Source: Gordius sp. MW1 (lineage: Eukaryota > Nematomorpha > Gordioida > Gordea > Gordiidae). From it: a stretch of 64,000 bases of DNA. Position 1 is the first letter of the stretch. Every line of letters starts with the position of its first letter. Of the stretch, positions 1 to 14,781 are shown one piece after another. The notes under the pieces were generated by a model. That model ran no database searches and was not told the origin of the DNA. It was given only the letters and a program-made list of their open reading frames with translations. The stretch lies in assembly GCA_964036665.1 (NCBI GenBank), contig OZ038528.1:1860001-1924000 (forward strand), given 5' to 3'. The translations under genes and the position numbers were made by a program.

Positions 1-151
1 AAAAAAATCTTTAATTTGTTTTATTACTTAAAACCAACTCGCTTAATATAATATAAAGGCCAGTGGGGCTCACCTAGTCTACAAAACTATTTAAAAAGTT
101 TCTAAAAATGGTCAAAAACCTGGAAAACGAGCAATCATTTTTTGAACTAAC

Positions 152-3100
152 CCATAATTTTGAAGGCTATTTGAAGCAGTCTCAATCGTGGTAATATCTT
201 AGGTTTGTAACTAAACGTTTTGCCCTGACCCATAGCGTCCCCTGTACATACAGGTTCGAGGTGTTTGTTCAGAGTTTTAACGTAAGTTTCGATCATGGGC
301 ATTATATTGTCGTTGCCTCTCATCCGCTGTTTTTCCAACACTAAGTTTCGTGGGTCGTCCAGCATAAAATAGGAAAAATCCAATATAGCGGAATGAGATC
401 CGGGGTAAGCTTCTGAATCCTGAAGTCATGGGTAATACAAGGTCAAAGATTTGTCTACAATTTTTATTAGACAAACTTTGTGAATTGGTGCATTTCGAAA
501 TTCAATTAAATTCTTAAGGAAAACTATAAAAAGTTATTTTATCACAAATTATGTAAGAGTGCTTTTTTACATAGTAGGTCATTATGCAATTTATGTACGT
601 GACTTAATAGAAAGCTTAGGTAGTATATATTTGATGTTTTTGTAGTGAAAGTTGATGTTTTCGTTTGTAGCGTGTTTGTTAAATTATTAATAATAATAAT
701 AATTTAATTTTAATGTCAACAAAAATAAAAAGATACTGTATTTTTACATAAGGATACGATAAAGTACCAAATAATCGTTTAATAGGTAACACTAAATCTG
801 AAAAAAACATAACAAATATGTGAAAGGAATCGAAAAACTAATAATATTTAATTACAAAATGTCTGCAATGACATTAATATAAAATCTGTCAATAACACCT
901 TATACGAAATAAACTCAAAATTACTTTGCAAATTATAATATTAATTTGGTCAACCAAGCTCGGGAGTGTTGATAAATCATCGTACGTAGATAATGTAAAA
1001 CCTGGCGAGCTAAAGCCACTTGAACTGGCGCTATTCACAGCAATAACTAAGGTTGCCATCTTACAACCTAAATATTGAGGGAAAAAATATCTTTTAGAAA
1101 ATATAATATAAATTTAATAACTTAAAAGAACTATTCGGTGCATTAGACATGATTCGTTTATTTATACAATTACATCTATTTCACGCTTTAAACCCGTGTT
1201 TTAGTCGAAATTACAAATTTTCACAGCAAAATTGTTCCCATTTTAACACACTATTTTGGATAATAAATGATTAATAGCAAATAAAATAGGAATTTCCATG
1301 ATTTTGCAATAACTTTTTTTATTTATATCTTTCATCATTACAAAATATGTATTTTTCAAAAATAAAAAATGATCAGTATATGTAAAAAAAGATTTTAAAA
1401 AACTAAAAAATTCAATACATATTTTACCCAAAAAAAAATGCGTTTTCGACGCGATTAGTTGGGCCATTTGGTACATCAGAGGCTGAACGTATTTTGAGGT
1501 TAAAGGATTTTTCTGTATATGCCACACGAAACAAGATGCTAAATCATCGAAGAAACGCGCTAATTGCTGCGATTCAGGCCGCGCAAATATGCATGCGATA
1601 AGATGCGCTTTCAACTTGAATTCTTCCAAATCCTGGATTAATGTTTCAAAATCATGAAATACATACTTTTCATTTCAAATCAATAATATTCAAGATGATT
1701 TTTCCTATTTAAACAAAAATAGTATTTTAAAATCATAAAATATTTTCATTTCAAATCATAATATTCAGGAAAAAATAAATAACTTTTCCCACAAAACAAT
1801 CGTTAAAATAAGAACAAGTAAAAATTTAAAGCAACAATCTTGTTGTAGGTATACTAAGCAAATATTAACTAGATTTCTTAAAATGTAAGAGAAAAACTTT
1901 ATTTGATTTAAAAACTTATATAGGAAAACAACAACAATTCACACGCAAAACGGTCTACAAAAATTATGAGTCCTGAAAATTGCGATAAAAACAATTAAAA
2001 CAAAAAACGAAGGGTGTGTTTTAATACGCGATTTTGAAGGGAGGCAAAAATAGCTGCGTCTTAAGAAGCGCGTCATTTCATTTTTGAACGTTTACTTTGC
2101 CAATACGATTTGTGCGATGCAAAATTTCCAAATTTTAACAGATAAACTAATTATTTAATTTTATAAACTTGGTGTTTAAATTATGAACACAAAAGGCGCG
2201 ACCCAAATCGCGAAACACAGCCTAAAACCACTTTTATTTCGCAAAACACTTATCTTAATATCATTTTAAAATGATTTTTATACTGTTTTTTTATAAATAA
2301 TGAAACGGACTTATTAAATAGAATAATTTAATAAGTAAAATTTTAATTAATTTTCTTCCCTGATGGATTTAATGCCCATTCTTAAGGAAGACGAAGAAAC
2401 AAATAATGCCTTTTAATAATTTTACATAAATAGTTCATTCTTGTATCCTTTTATTAATTTCATTATGTATATTTAATACTTTATATAATAAAGCAAATTT
2501 TATCGGAAAAAAATAAATAAAATCCACGTCTACTGCTTCTTAATAACAAAAAAAATATATAGTATTTTATCACTTTGTCCAGCCCATTGCGCGTTGTTTG
2601 TTCTCTAAGATATTCATCCACCAAAGTGGCTTTTTGCTTGTGATCCAAGTACTTTTCAAGCGTAGGATCTAATTTGTTCGAAGAATCGACGACAAAAATT
2701 TGGTTTAAATCGAGTAAATAATGGTAAATTTCCCAATTCTTTTTCATTTCTTCCCTTTCTACGGCATCTTTAATGGAATTCAACTTGTTCGGAGGTTTAC
2801 CAGGGAGTTTAGTATTTTGCAGTCCTTCTACGATGCTAGAAAAAGGACACTGCATTTATGAGAAATTAATGTGCGAGTAAAGTGTAATGTAAACTAATTA
2901 GTAAACATGATAAAAATGATCTACAAAGTTAATGACATCCTAAGCTTTATTAAAAACTAAATTCGATACTATATTTCTAGACTACTATAGATAGTGTATT
3001 CGAGTATGTATAATATATTGTGAGTAATAAATTTTGAATTTAAACGAGTTTTTAGGCAATATTTGCTTATAGAGGGACAAGTTCATTCTTAAAAAAGACA

Positions 3101-6100
3101 TCTTATAGCTTATGATAAAGTAACCATAAAAATTGATATCAGAGTAATGTGAAAAATGCTTATACCTCAACATTTAAGAAAAACAGGATAGAATACTTAT
3201 CATAACTTATTCACATGATACAAATACCTACAATAAATTAATAGTTTAGAAATTAAACTCCCAAGTTTCCGCTAAGATGATTATATATAGAAATAGAAAA
3301 AGTGTCAAAATTGTTTTATAACATATTTTCAGAAATAATCTTACTCCGTATACAATTTCCTATTGCACAATGTGTTTGGAGGAGTATTGTAGATTGTAAA
3401 CACTTCGTTTGACAAAGTGTATTTAACACTATCGTTCATCGTTTCAAGCAAATGGGGCACGATCTTATTAATAGTAATTTTGGGAGAAAGTCCGATCAAC
3501 ACTTTTATAATTTCTCGACACCACACTTCCTAAAACAGTCATAAAATTTAATAAAAATGTAAAATCAAATCAAATTTAGGAGATTTAACAAAAATTTATG
3601 AATTTTAAGAAAAGTTTGGGATAAAACTATGGAAAAGCTTAACAAGTCAAGCTAAATAAACGAAAACTATGGTAGTGTTTTTTAGGTAAAGTCGAGAAAA
3701 TTCAACATTTCAATGTAGATTGTCATCTTGAAAAAGCAAATTATTTTTGAAACCTTTTATAATTCATCAGTATAAAAAAGATTTAAAATCCCCATAATTA
3801 TATAATATTTCAATTAAAATTGAGCTAAAATGTTAAATATTTAAACTATTAAAACTAAAAATTCTATTTATTAATGGATTAAATAATTACAGAATAGATT
3901 ATATTAAGAGCGTCGCATTGTTCTGGCATTATTTCTTTGATTATACTGGCAATACTTTTGGTTACAAATTCGCTCGGTGTAACTTGATACCGGCGGAGCA
4001 CACTTTTCATGAAAGGACGGTTAGAGTTACCTAATGATAAAAGCAACAAAATCTTCATTAAAATATATTTCGTTCAAAAAACTAACATTTTATATTATTG
4101 AAAATATTTACAATGCTTTTAAACTCTAAAATAATAGCACTATTTTGTGATTTAAGAGTTCATATTGAAGTAAAGCTATGGTATCATTTTTCTAAAAGAG
4201 ATTGTTTTATTAATATCCAGCCAGATGGAAAAATATGTCCAAAATCTATAAGACAGTGGCGCTTGAAGTATATTTTTGCAGTCACAAACTACACCTCAAA
4301 ACCATAAAACTTGTCAACTTACATTTGGTACAAAATAAATAATTATCAATAGTATACGACAAAACTTCCAAAAACACGCAATTGATCTATATTTGTAATT
4401 AACAAAATAATCAATTAAATCTCACCATTTAAGCTGAAGCCCGTTAAACGGCCAAATATCACGCCTTTCTAACTCTAAATAATTTTACCTCTATTGCCGC
4501 CTCATGCTCTGGGACTTTTGGACTAGCCGCCATTAAATTTTTTAAAGAAATCAGCTGGCGCTGCCCGGTCTCTAAACATTCCACTAACTTTTTACTTGAA
4601 CAAAAAATAGCGGTATTTTAATCGCAAAGTATAATAATTTTAAATCCCTGGCCGACAGCGGCCCCTTTTAACGGATGATACATGCGACGCTTTCGAATTA
4701 GGATTTATTCAACTATATTTCCTACCCCCCGCTTTTATATTTTCTATATATATCTCCCATTTTTATGCATCGCCTTTATAATGTTTTTACAGGGAATAAA
4801 CAAAGTTCACTCTATAAACCAAAAAAATAAAGTAAAAAAGGCTTAAAAAAAGATGATTATCACTCACTAATAGTAGGGTAAGTAGAGACTAGTAAGACGT
4901 GGAGTAAGAAGGATTCTTTATCTTTGCTAGCTAAGCGTTTGCCAAAATCGGGAGTGGCAAAGCAGATGGCGGATAAGCAATGGTAAACGTAGTTCACCAC
5001 TAAAACTGCCTCCCCGCTGCTCTTGTTTTCATCCTTGTAATAAATTTAATAAAAGTTAATCAAAAAAATTAAAAAGTGACTTTAAAATCGGTAATTTGAT
5101 GCTCTAAAACATAGACTAATAATACCATGATGTGACAGAGAGCTAATTTTTGCGTATTTATTAGGTAACTATTTGGTGAGTTTTTTCCGATATGCGCACT
5201 TGTGAAGTCAAAAATTGCAAAGGTTATGGGAGAAAGAATGATGAGCAAACTATAGAATTCAGCGAAATGAATAGTAGTGTTGTGAAAACGGGTGGGTTTT
5301 GTTTGGTCCACCTTTGGCTCAACTAGGACTAACGATCGGCTCTGGTGTCAATTTCAAATTTCGACTAAGCCTAGAGATCGACTAAACATGAATTATGTTT
5401 AGTCAACCAAAACCAAAGGTAGACCAAACAAAACCCACCCGTTTTTAAAACATCAATGAATAGCGTTAGTTCGTCTATAAATTCCCCAAACATGGTGGCC
5501 TTCATCCTAGCTTAATAATCATCAGCTGATTCAAAGTTTATTTTATGACTAGTTTATGCATGCGTGCGAAACTAAAAACACATAGAGCGTGGCGCAAATT
5601 ATTTCAAAATCATTAATGCGCTGAAAATGCTTACTTTACCATTTTAAGCCTAAACTGAGCTCATATTAAAAACAATAATTAATTTTTTAAAGCATAAATA
5701 CTGTTTTAATATAAATTAATTTAAAAAATATCATTTAATTTCTTCCAAACATATAATTATAAAATTATAAAAAAAGTTTTTAAATAAAGCCAATTCGCGA
5801 CTTTTTTGAGTCGTAATCATAAATTAAATATATAATTTTCTCCTTTATTAACATGTACTAGTCGTTTATTGGAGGCTTGATGATAGGCGATTAACAAATC
5901 TTTGAGTTGCTTCAACAAGGCTACCCCAAAGCCGAGAGGCTGTAAACTTAGGACGGACTCCCTAATCGTGGTCAAACCTGCTTGTCGGACCCGAAGGCAT
6001 TTGGCTGAACTTGCGATCGCGACCAAGGCCCGACCCAAAGTGCTAGCACACAATTTAACAAATAACACACACACTTTTAAATAAATCAAATAAAAAATGG

Positions 6101-9100
6101 ATGCACTAATTCCATATAACATCGCACATCAACTAGCCTTATATATAGGGTGGCTAAATAATGATACTTTAGATCAAAGTCATGATAGTTCAATTATATT
6201 TGGATTAAAACAAGTTGCTGATTATTAAAATTTTTAGGTTTAGATTTAAAATATGACCCTCCGATATATACTTACTTGAAAAATTTATTTTTACCTGATA
6301 ATATTGAGTATTTTGCAAAGCGTTAAACAACATATATCAAATATCGTATCAATATTAACATAAAATTCAACGATAAAAACAAATCGTAGAATCCAAATTC
6401 GCTTATAAAACTTCAATTCATTTTAAACAAAAGGTCATAATACTGCAAACTATCAAAATTAAGTAAAAAATAATACTTTAAATCATTGGAACCAATGTGG
6501 GCAGTATGATGTTTCAAAGCCAATCGCACGTATTGCAAATAAGCCATTAACAAGTTAGTTTCGGGGTAGGTTGAAGGGCCCACCAACATTTTTTCTCGTT
6601 GTAAACAAGTCAAGCCTGCTTTTAAATTGGCTTTCAAGGCTCCTTCGTTTTTGATTTCTACAAATTAAAAACAGATTATTTATCCCCAAAATTGTGTTTA
6701 TAAATTTATTTAATAAATATATTGTCGCTTTTCCTAATGCTTATAATTCTAATTTTGTCGAATATTTAGTTGTTATTTAGGAATAAAGTGTTTTGTTATA
6801 AAATAATATTTATAGACTAATCAATGACTCTCAAGATGCGGTAAAGTCCATAAAATTAAAGTTAATTTAAATGAGGTTGCTAGCAGGAGCAAACGCAAAG
6901 AATTTAACATTTTAAGGGTTTAAAGCGTTATATGTAAAAATGGTTGGGTTTTGTTTGGTCGACCTTTAATTCTAGTCGACTGAACATACACGAACCAAAG
7001 ATGTTTTGGTCTGATTTTCTTAGTCGACCTCCAGGCTTAGTCGAAACTTGAAAACCGACCAGATCGGCCGTTAGTATTAGTTAAACCAAGACCGACCAAA
7101 CAAAACCCAGCCGTTTTTACAACACTAATATGCACTAAGACGTAAGACGAATGGTATAAAGTAAAAATTAGTGGACATGGAGGTACCGGGGAAGAGGGGA
7201 AGAGGACGACCTCGTGTCACGTGGAGAAAAGGGCAAGTGGACAAAGTTATAAAAAGTAAGCTAACTTAACCCATCAAGATGAAAGAAAATCATCAAAACA
7301 AACCCCACGACTGTGGGATCAAATTCATGAATTTAAACAGTGTGCTAAATGCATTCGTAAAAGTAGTGTACCCGAGCTAGCTGTCAGAGTGAGTATAATG
7401 TTAATGCACATCAATGAAAAGTAGGGATTAGCCGACTGCGTAATAGATTCTCCCAGCTTAATGATGATTGGGAGCAGGAATTCAAATCTTGGAAGATTTT
7501 GACTATTGCCTAAGAAAAAATTAAGTTAAAAAATAATTAAAAAAAACATAAATTCTAACTCCATAAAAGAAAAATTAATCTTTATAAATGGTCAATTATA
7601 TATAAACTCTAGCTTGATGCCTAACCACTTAATTATTTTTAAATTTTAATTATTTTAACAAAAAACGTTAGTGTAAATTCATGTGTCCATAGTTAATATT
7701 TAACAAGCTTTATTTACAAAATAAAACATCAAGTTGACATTCCATTTCCCATGTCCAAGATTCTAGTGTCATCGCGTAGCCCTTTTATATTATGGTTTGC
7801 TTTTCCTAGTCGACCACCAGGCTTAGCCGAAATTTTAAAAACAGATTAGATTCGACCTTTAATCTTAGTCAGCCGTTTTTACAACACTAGTGTGGTCAGT
7901 ACATTTACTTAAAATTGCGTTCGATAATTCGAGAAATTTGATCTTGATCAATTGAGATTTGCTTTTGACTAAGCCATTTTGCAAGAAATCTTTAGTCCGA
8001 AGCAAAAGGGCATCATGGTCCATGTGCGAAAGGCTACCCAAACATTCTATCCATGCCACTAAAGCATCGAGAGCTCGCAAAACCAAAGCTTCATGAGCTA
8101 TACAATATATACCAGCAAGATATGTAAAATTTATCAGTGAAATTAATTTGTTTTAGAAAATTAATATTTTGATTTCAATTACAAATAATAATCAGTATTA
8201 AAATTGGATCTAATTAAAAGGATTATGCCACCTCGTGATAAAAATATGGATAATAGCCTGCTTTAAACAATTATACTAACATTAAAAATTAAACCCAAAC
8301 CAAAACTCTCCTTGTGGAATCGTAAAAAAAAAGGATTTTCGACCAACCATTTCAGATTTGGATAATTTTTGGTGAGGGTGCAGGCTATATGATTGATTTT
8401 TTTGAAAATCTAACCATTTTGGGCCAATATTTTTATGCTAGGACGTTCAAAGAGCCAAATCACGCTAGGACGCGTTTTATTAATTTTAAAATTTTTGTCA
8501 TATCTTTGAAGGTAGTGGCGCTATTCACTTAAATTTGGTGCATTTTGTTCCTAAAAAAACACTCCATCGAAATTATTTAACAAAAAACCTCAAATTTTAG
8601 CGGTTAATTTTTTGTGGTCAAATTAATGAAAAATCGTAAAAAGCTATTTCGACCCCATATAAAATCACCAATTTCGCAATGTGAACTCCTTTATGGCTCA
8701 TTATCGCATTTCAATCCTCAAAAGTTTGGGGGAGATACATTGAAGCTCTAAGTAAGTACAAATTAATAAAAAGGGTTTAAAAATTAAAGTTTAATCAACA
8801 GCTTTTAGATCAAAACATATATTATACTAATACTACGATATTGGCGTAAAAACCAACGACGTAAAATAGGCAATAAATACTTTCAGATTCAATTAAATCC
8901 ATCAGTTTGGGCAGGATTTCGGATTTTGCCTCCTTAAACGTCTGTGTGAATGCGAGGCATGAATTTGCCACATTCTTAATAGCGTCCAAAACGTTGCCCT
9001 TTACCTTAGGTGTTATCTGTTTACACAACGGACCTTTGTTTAAGCAAACAAACAAAAAAACACTCATAAATTAACATATTAATCTCAAAAAAAAGAAGAC

Positions 9101-12100
9101 ATTTATTTCTTTGCATAAAAAAGTATGATAAATCATCAAACAGCGTTAACGTTTTATTAATAAAATTAATGTTTTTTAATCTAAAGGTTGAAATATCTTT
9201 TAATTTAACTTCTTGAAACACATTTTAACGCTGCAAATATCGTGTAAAAAAATGTTTTGTTTTAAAATAACGGTAAAAATTGTAAAAACGAGAGATTTAC
9301 TTTTATAGAATTGCATGAGAGCTAGTGTAATTTTTGCAAAATTAGGGCCAAGTTTGTCAACTGAAACATCACGAAGTTGCTGACTACAGTCAAAGATCTG
9401 CACAGCTTGATTTGAGATTTCTTCATTGGATGATATTAATAGTGCTAAAGCAAATACACGTATACCAATATTAATTTATATGAAAAAATTGCTTTTATAA
9501 GCTAAAATAAATTTAATATTTTAAGATACTCTACAGTATCATTTTTTAAACTTTAAATTCACTTCGTTTTTACATTTTTAAAGGTACTATAATAATAAAG
9601 ATAAACAATGTCTTTTTTTGCCCTAGATGACCAAATATGATAAGTATCATTTTTAAGAAGGTAGTTAAACAATGAAAACAAAATTAGATAAAAATTAAAC
9701 TAGAGCTCAAAGAGCTAGTTTTTCGGGCTTTAAAAAGTCATAAAATTCAATGTAAAATTATTTAATAGATCGATATATATACTTTCTAAGCTTACAAAAT
9801 GTTAAATTTATTTTAAAAAACGTGTTAAAAACATTCATTTTTAAATGCAAATCATGTTTGCTCACGTAGTAAAATTTCGTTCAGCCATTGAACATTATCC
9901 TCCCCTCCAAATAAAAGAATGTGAGTAAAGAGCCGTTTAACGTCTGTACAATAATAATAAAAGTCATCATGCAAAGTTATAAAGCTAAGGCCATTTTTTA
10001 TAGCATTTAAAATTTTAAAAAGGGAAATTTGAGCTCGGGCGAGGTCTAAAAAATTTAAGGCAACCAGCGGTCATTAGCTAGTTTATTAGCGAAAGCAAAA
10101 TAAAAGTCTTTTACAGAAGCCTAAGTTCACAATTATTAAAACCCGTAAAGTTTCCACGGCTCTTTTTTGAAAAATTACGAGTTGGACAGGACGGACGGAC
10201 AACCAAAAGCGAGCCCATAAATTGCATAGCGATTAATTAAGTGCACTGCAGAAAGACATGGGAGATAGATAAATTCAAAATGGTGGATTTAATGCTACAA
10301 ATTTATGGCATGCGCAGTCTATGTAGTCTATGAATATATCAAGCCTATCGCCTCAAATAAGTTTCACGAAGATAATATTATTAAAAAATCATATTTTAAA
10401 AAAAATTTGAACACAAAATGTTTGTTGGATAACAAAATTGAATTGAGACTTAGTATTATTATGTAAGAAAACTCAAGTTTAGATGTATTATAATATACGT
10501 TTTTACCATGAAAATCCGCAATTTTTATGTATAAAGTCTTGGATACTATAGTTTATTAAATTATTTAATCAATAACCAAAAATTTTTTCACATTATGAGA
10601 TAATATTTTGTAATTTTGTTATAATTTTAACTAAGCAAATCTCACTGAATATAGATATTTCGGGGTTTCTAAGCATAGCTTTCTTGACTTGAGGTAGTAT
10701 GACTTCTCTAATTTTGGGTATTGTTATGGACTGCAATATATAAGCAGACAATTCCTATCCACGCATTTAATAAATCAATAATAAATCAATAAATAAAAAT
10801 TAATAAACAAATAAATGTAATATACAGCTATATTTTCAGGTATCACATTCCTAGGATCCACAATCAAACGAACATACAACTCGGCTAATGCCCCCTAAAT
10901 TAAAATGACATAAAATTTACAATTATTTTTAATTGTAAAATACAAGATCATACATCATTATCTCAAATATTTAAGAGATTTATATCTGTTATTGCCTTAC
11001 ATGAGCAGTTTAAGGTATATTTTTGAACATTTTAATCTCTATTAGCTTTATTTCTTTAGAAATCATTATTTATACTCCTAAATAACTTTTAAAGGATAAA
11101 TATTAGCTTTTGAATAAGACGGTAAAAAAAGTTTGCTTATTAGAAGCTTATTCTTGTTTGTAAGTTAACTTATATAAAGGCCTTAGAAATTATCCAGAAA
11201 ATTATTATTCATATTCATATAATTTTTCAAATACGATTCACTTTTAATAAAATAAAATTGGCCTAACAAAGAAATGCATGCAGTCAATAAATATATAACC
11301 ATGTGTTTAATTGATTTTTTTCACCAAGAATTAAGTGATATATAATTAAGTATAAAAATGACAATAGTATTAAAATGAATTCTATTTTAGATGTATTACA
11401 AATTACTTGATAACTTTCCTCTTTGAGGTTTTCACCAGTTTTGTTAAAATCTTGTAAACATTTTAACAAATAGGCTAATATTATCAAGTCAGCTGTATTA
11501 AGGCAACTCATGGCTGTGGGATTGAGCAATGTGGTTTGACAATAACTCAAAAAGGGGGTGTTCTAAATAATAAAACAACAACTATAAAAAATAAATGTTT
11601 AAAAATTATAAAAATGTAAATATTTAAATTTGCTATGTAATGCTTATTATAATATCTTTTGGGTTTAATTTAATTAAACTAAAAGTAGAATATACAAAAA
11701 ATTGTTTGGTATAATTTATAAAGAAAAATACAAGTATATATATTATTGATCACAAAACATTGTTAAGTCTAATGCAATTTAATACATTAACAGTGTAACA
11801 ACATAATAAACCAAATTTGCTCTTAACATACCTGACACATCTCCTTGTTAATTATGGAAAAGCATTGCCTAAATATTAACTGTGAATATGGATAACTGAT
11901 CCTCTGCACAAGTACTTTAATCTATCAAATCAAAGATTATAGTGAAAATATTTATATGTAAATAAAAATAATGTAAAATATCTGAAAATGATGATCTGAC
12001 TATTTGAAGGTATACCACAAAAATTATTTTAACAAATTTAAGGGGTTAATTTAACTGTGCAAGATATATATGTGAAAATTATAAAAAAAAAAATTCACCA

Positions 12101-12299
12101 GATTTTTGTTAAATTTATTCAACAAAATTTAAAATAAACTGAAATACAAATGTCTACGAAATATCCCTTATCATAAATTTATAGATATTTTAATAAGGGG
12201 TTGCACAATTCGCAAACCACTTACCAATTTTAATTTTTCAGAGTTCTCAATATCGCTAGAAAATGTGCTTTTTAACGAAGCAAGCTGAGATTTTGTCAT
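152..12299 (-). CDS. GCN1: GCN1 (eIF2-alpha kinase activator GCN1), 5' part, 15 exons traced
   Basis: Large HEAT-repeat protein that binds stalled or collided ribosomes and activates the eIF2-alpha kinase GCN2. Exons traced on the minus strand: 12225-12299 (ATG), 11832-11903, 11407-11562, 10826-10894, 10647ish-10730, 9301-9444, 8881-9033, 7909-8097, 6477-6657, about 5850-6042, 3891-4030, 3345-3529, 2574-2835, 1428-1632, 152-412. Most junctions are GT-AG with compatible phases. Family-like blocks include IREVILPQVKKAMLRNPE (exon 5), EALVLRALDALVAWIECLG (exon 8), GRALVAIASSAKCLRVRQAG (exon 10) and a charged region ending LDHKQKATLVDEYLREQ (exon 13). They occur in the same order as in human GCN1 residues about 240-1000. 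The traced N-terminus is shorter than in the family, and exons appear to be missing between exons 5 and 6 and between exons 8 and 9; I could not find them. The gene continues beyond position 1. Confidence 0.85.
5275..5455. mobile_element. MITE family A, copy 1 (TAGTGTTGTaAAAACGG termini)
   Basis: About 180 bp with imperfect terminal inverted repeats. The left end carries ACGGGTGGGTTTTGTTTGG and the right end its complement. The body is itself rich in GTCGAC/TTAGTCGA motifs. It lies in a GCN1 intron. The same family recurs at 6928-7128, 7808-7890, 22703-22894 and 27734-27929. Confidence 0.75.
6928..7128. mobile_element. MITE family A, copy 2
   Basis: About 200 bp in a GCN1 intron. Left end GGTTGGGTTTTGTTTGGTCG; right end is the complement followed by the family terminus TTTTTACAACACTA. 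It is nearly full length and non-coding. Confidence 0.75.
7808..7890. mobile_element. MITE family A, copy 3 (half copy)
   Basis: Only one half of the family A element is present, ending in GCCGTTTTTACAACACTA. On the minus strand it begins about 18 nt beyond the splice donor of the GCN1 exon 7909-8097. Confidence 0.6.
10015..10245 (-). repeat. Dispersed repeat family B (ATTGCTATGCAATTTATGGG), copy 1
   Basis: On the minus strand this reads from AATCGCTATGCAATTTATGG through a CCGTCCGTCCTGTCC tract into a GTTTCCACGG...AGCTAATGACCGC body. Similar copies lie at 27496-27660 (minus), 49187-49262 (plus), 61438-61670 (plus) and partially at 61720-61850. The far end of the 61.4-kb copy carries GAGTTCAAATTCC, which resembles a tRNA B box, so a SINE origin is possible. 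No coding capacity is seen. Confidence 0.6.
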
Positions 12300-14781
12300 T
12301 TTGAAACTTTAAATAAGCGTGTGTTTATGAATGAATCATACACAAAAATATAAGATGTCGTTATTTACAATTTTAGAGCCAATCCCTTTAAAATTTTTGT
12401 GTGATTAGGAATTTATTATAAATTTATATCCGTTTAAAAATAAAATTTTATATTCAAGTCAACTTGTTGTGTAGTATTTGCACCTTTAATATTAGGTCAG
12501 ATTTTAACTTAGGTAAAAAATCCTGGTAATGGTCAAAGTTAAATTATAGAGGCAGGGCAATAAGTGGTATCCAAAATTTTAAAATGTCAATTTAATATGT
12601 GTACTAGGAGGTATAGCAGGGACCTAACATGGAAATCTGATACCCCTTTAGGTAAAATTTTGTATTTATTGCAAAAATTTTAAAGAGAATTATAATAACA
12701 CAGGTCTACAAAAAAAAGATCATCCGACCAATAATTCTGATAGAGAATTTTGCGCTGAAAAATTATATGTTTTTAGTTTTTTTCTACGATTACCAGTTTT
12801 TTAGATATACGAGATTGAAAGTGCCAAAAATGCCCCTTTTAAGCCTTTTTGAGGCTATATTGCCGCATCATTTTTAATATTTAGCGAAAAATAGTAATAT
12901 ATTCATGTAGATTAATGTTTCATCTATAGGTCCATTCTTTTATTTTTTTATATCACCCTTATACTCAAATTTATACGCGTTTGCGTAAGCCCCTTCTCCT
13001 TATCAAAATTTGTCCCACAATGTCTGGAAAAAGGAGTTCATTAGAGTTTATATAGCAACCAGGTATGGAACACGTTTAGAGCGAGATATATATGAGAGTT
13101 GAAGGATGATTGTTTTGTATCTCGATCTCTTTGCCAGTGTCTTATTTGGTGAAGGTTTGAGAAAGTAGTACCCAAAAATACTCTGAATTGCCTAATTTTT
13201 AACGATGATATAACCATGGCGCCGATACTAGAGAGATGTTTAGGGGGAGGAAAAAAACGGCTGCCCTCCATTGCGAAGTCAGCAATGTAAACTTAGGGTT
13301 ATAAGTGTTTAGGGGGTTAGGGGGGAGGAGTCCGAAAAAAATTCGGCGCCCCGAAAAAGCGGGGTCACCATTTGTAGAGATTTAAATGATCTTATAATAT
13401 AACCCAAAGAAGGAAGTGATTCTAATGAATGGTTTTAGTTAAAACATCGTGTTTATATACACATATAGCGAGGTTATTGAATAATATCGGTGAATTGTAA
13501 GGTATTTAAACATCAACTTCAATGTCCCTTGTAACATCTTATAATGAAGGATGTGAATAGAGTAAGGAGGAGTGTGAATAGAGTGATATCCAAATCATAA
13601 AGGTACCAATATTCTAATTAGGTTTTACTGTATATATAGCTCGATTGTTCATACAAAATATTTTTTTAAATATGAAAGTGGGTGTCAGGTATATCTGAAT
13701 GTCAACGTAGAGCTTAAAAGAAGAGGGACAATAATTAACAAATAACAATATTTATATAGGTTTCCACTCAACATCGTGCATCTTCACCATATTAAAATCA
13801 ATCTTATTTCTAAACTTTGTAATAATATTATTCACAGGCTAAATAAGCATATAAAAATGATATACAACTTTCAATTTTATATTTACTTGAAGATCATAGC
13901 ATGTATGGGCATGCCAAAAGTATCTTACTTCTTATTGGTCCAGGATCATGGGGTTTAATTTTATAAGTTTCTGCCATCGTGTCATTACTGATTTATCTTC
14001 TTAGTTTTTGCAGCTTTACATACATGTTCTTTCTAAGTGACACGAGATCGTCCTTTCCTCTCCTCCCCGGCACCTTCATGTCTAATACTTTTCGATTACC
14101 TCCTTTGTCTTCCTTGTTAGCATATAACCATATCACCTTAGCTGATTTTCGCCAAATCATGTTGTTAAATTTTTCGACCTGAAAGAGTTTTATAATTCAT
14201 ATGTAGTGGGAAGGGAATCATTGTCATTGGCAATATTAATACGTTCCTTAAAATATTCTTTCCACTTTTCTACCATCTCCTTCGTCTTGGATAACGTTGG
14301 ACCTTCTCGTTTATAATTATTTTAATGCTCCGACATCGCGATTTTTCTTCCTCATTCGTATCCCTTGATACGCGTATAATCCCCCCATGTACCCTTATAC
14401 AAAAGTTAAGGATTTCCCCCAACCCCTTGTAAAACAGTGTATCTCATACGATTAATTGCAAAAGTTCATTGATTGTGAGATTTCTTAACATTGTCGGGTC
14501 TTTTGATCTTATAACATCTGCCTATCAGAGGCATAATCACTGAGTAACCCCTGTTCCTGTAGGTACTTTTCCTTTCCATTTAATTTCAGTACGTGTGTTA
14601 CTTTACCCCCCCCCCCCCCGCCCCCCTCCCACGCGCTTATACGTATTTTTTATTTCTTCCCCTATAGATCAACATCAATACGCATCATTGATTTTTATAC
14701 ACAACATATTGTATCGAGAGTTGCGTGATTTTATTCATTCATTATTTAATTCTCGGATATAAAAAAAAATAGTTAAAATAT
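12300..14781. other. Intergenic sequence, no gene recognised
   Basis: AT-rich sequence upstream of the GCN1 start. Short reading frames here show no recognisable domain or splice structure. A C-rich homopolymer tract lies near 14605-14632. The promoters of GCN1 (minus) and ZNF593 (plus) must lie between 12.3 and 17.0 kb, but I see no clear core elements. Confidence 0.5.
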
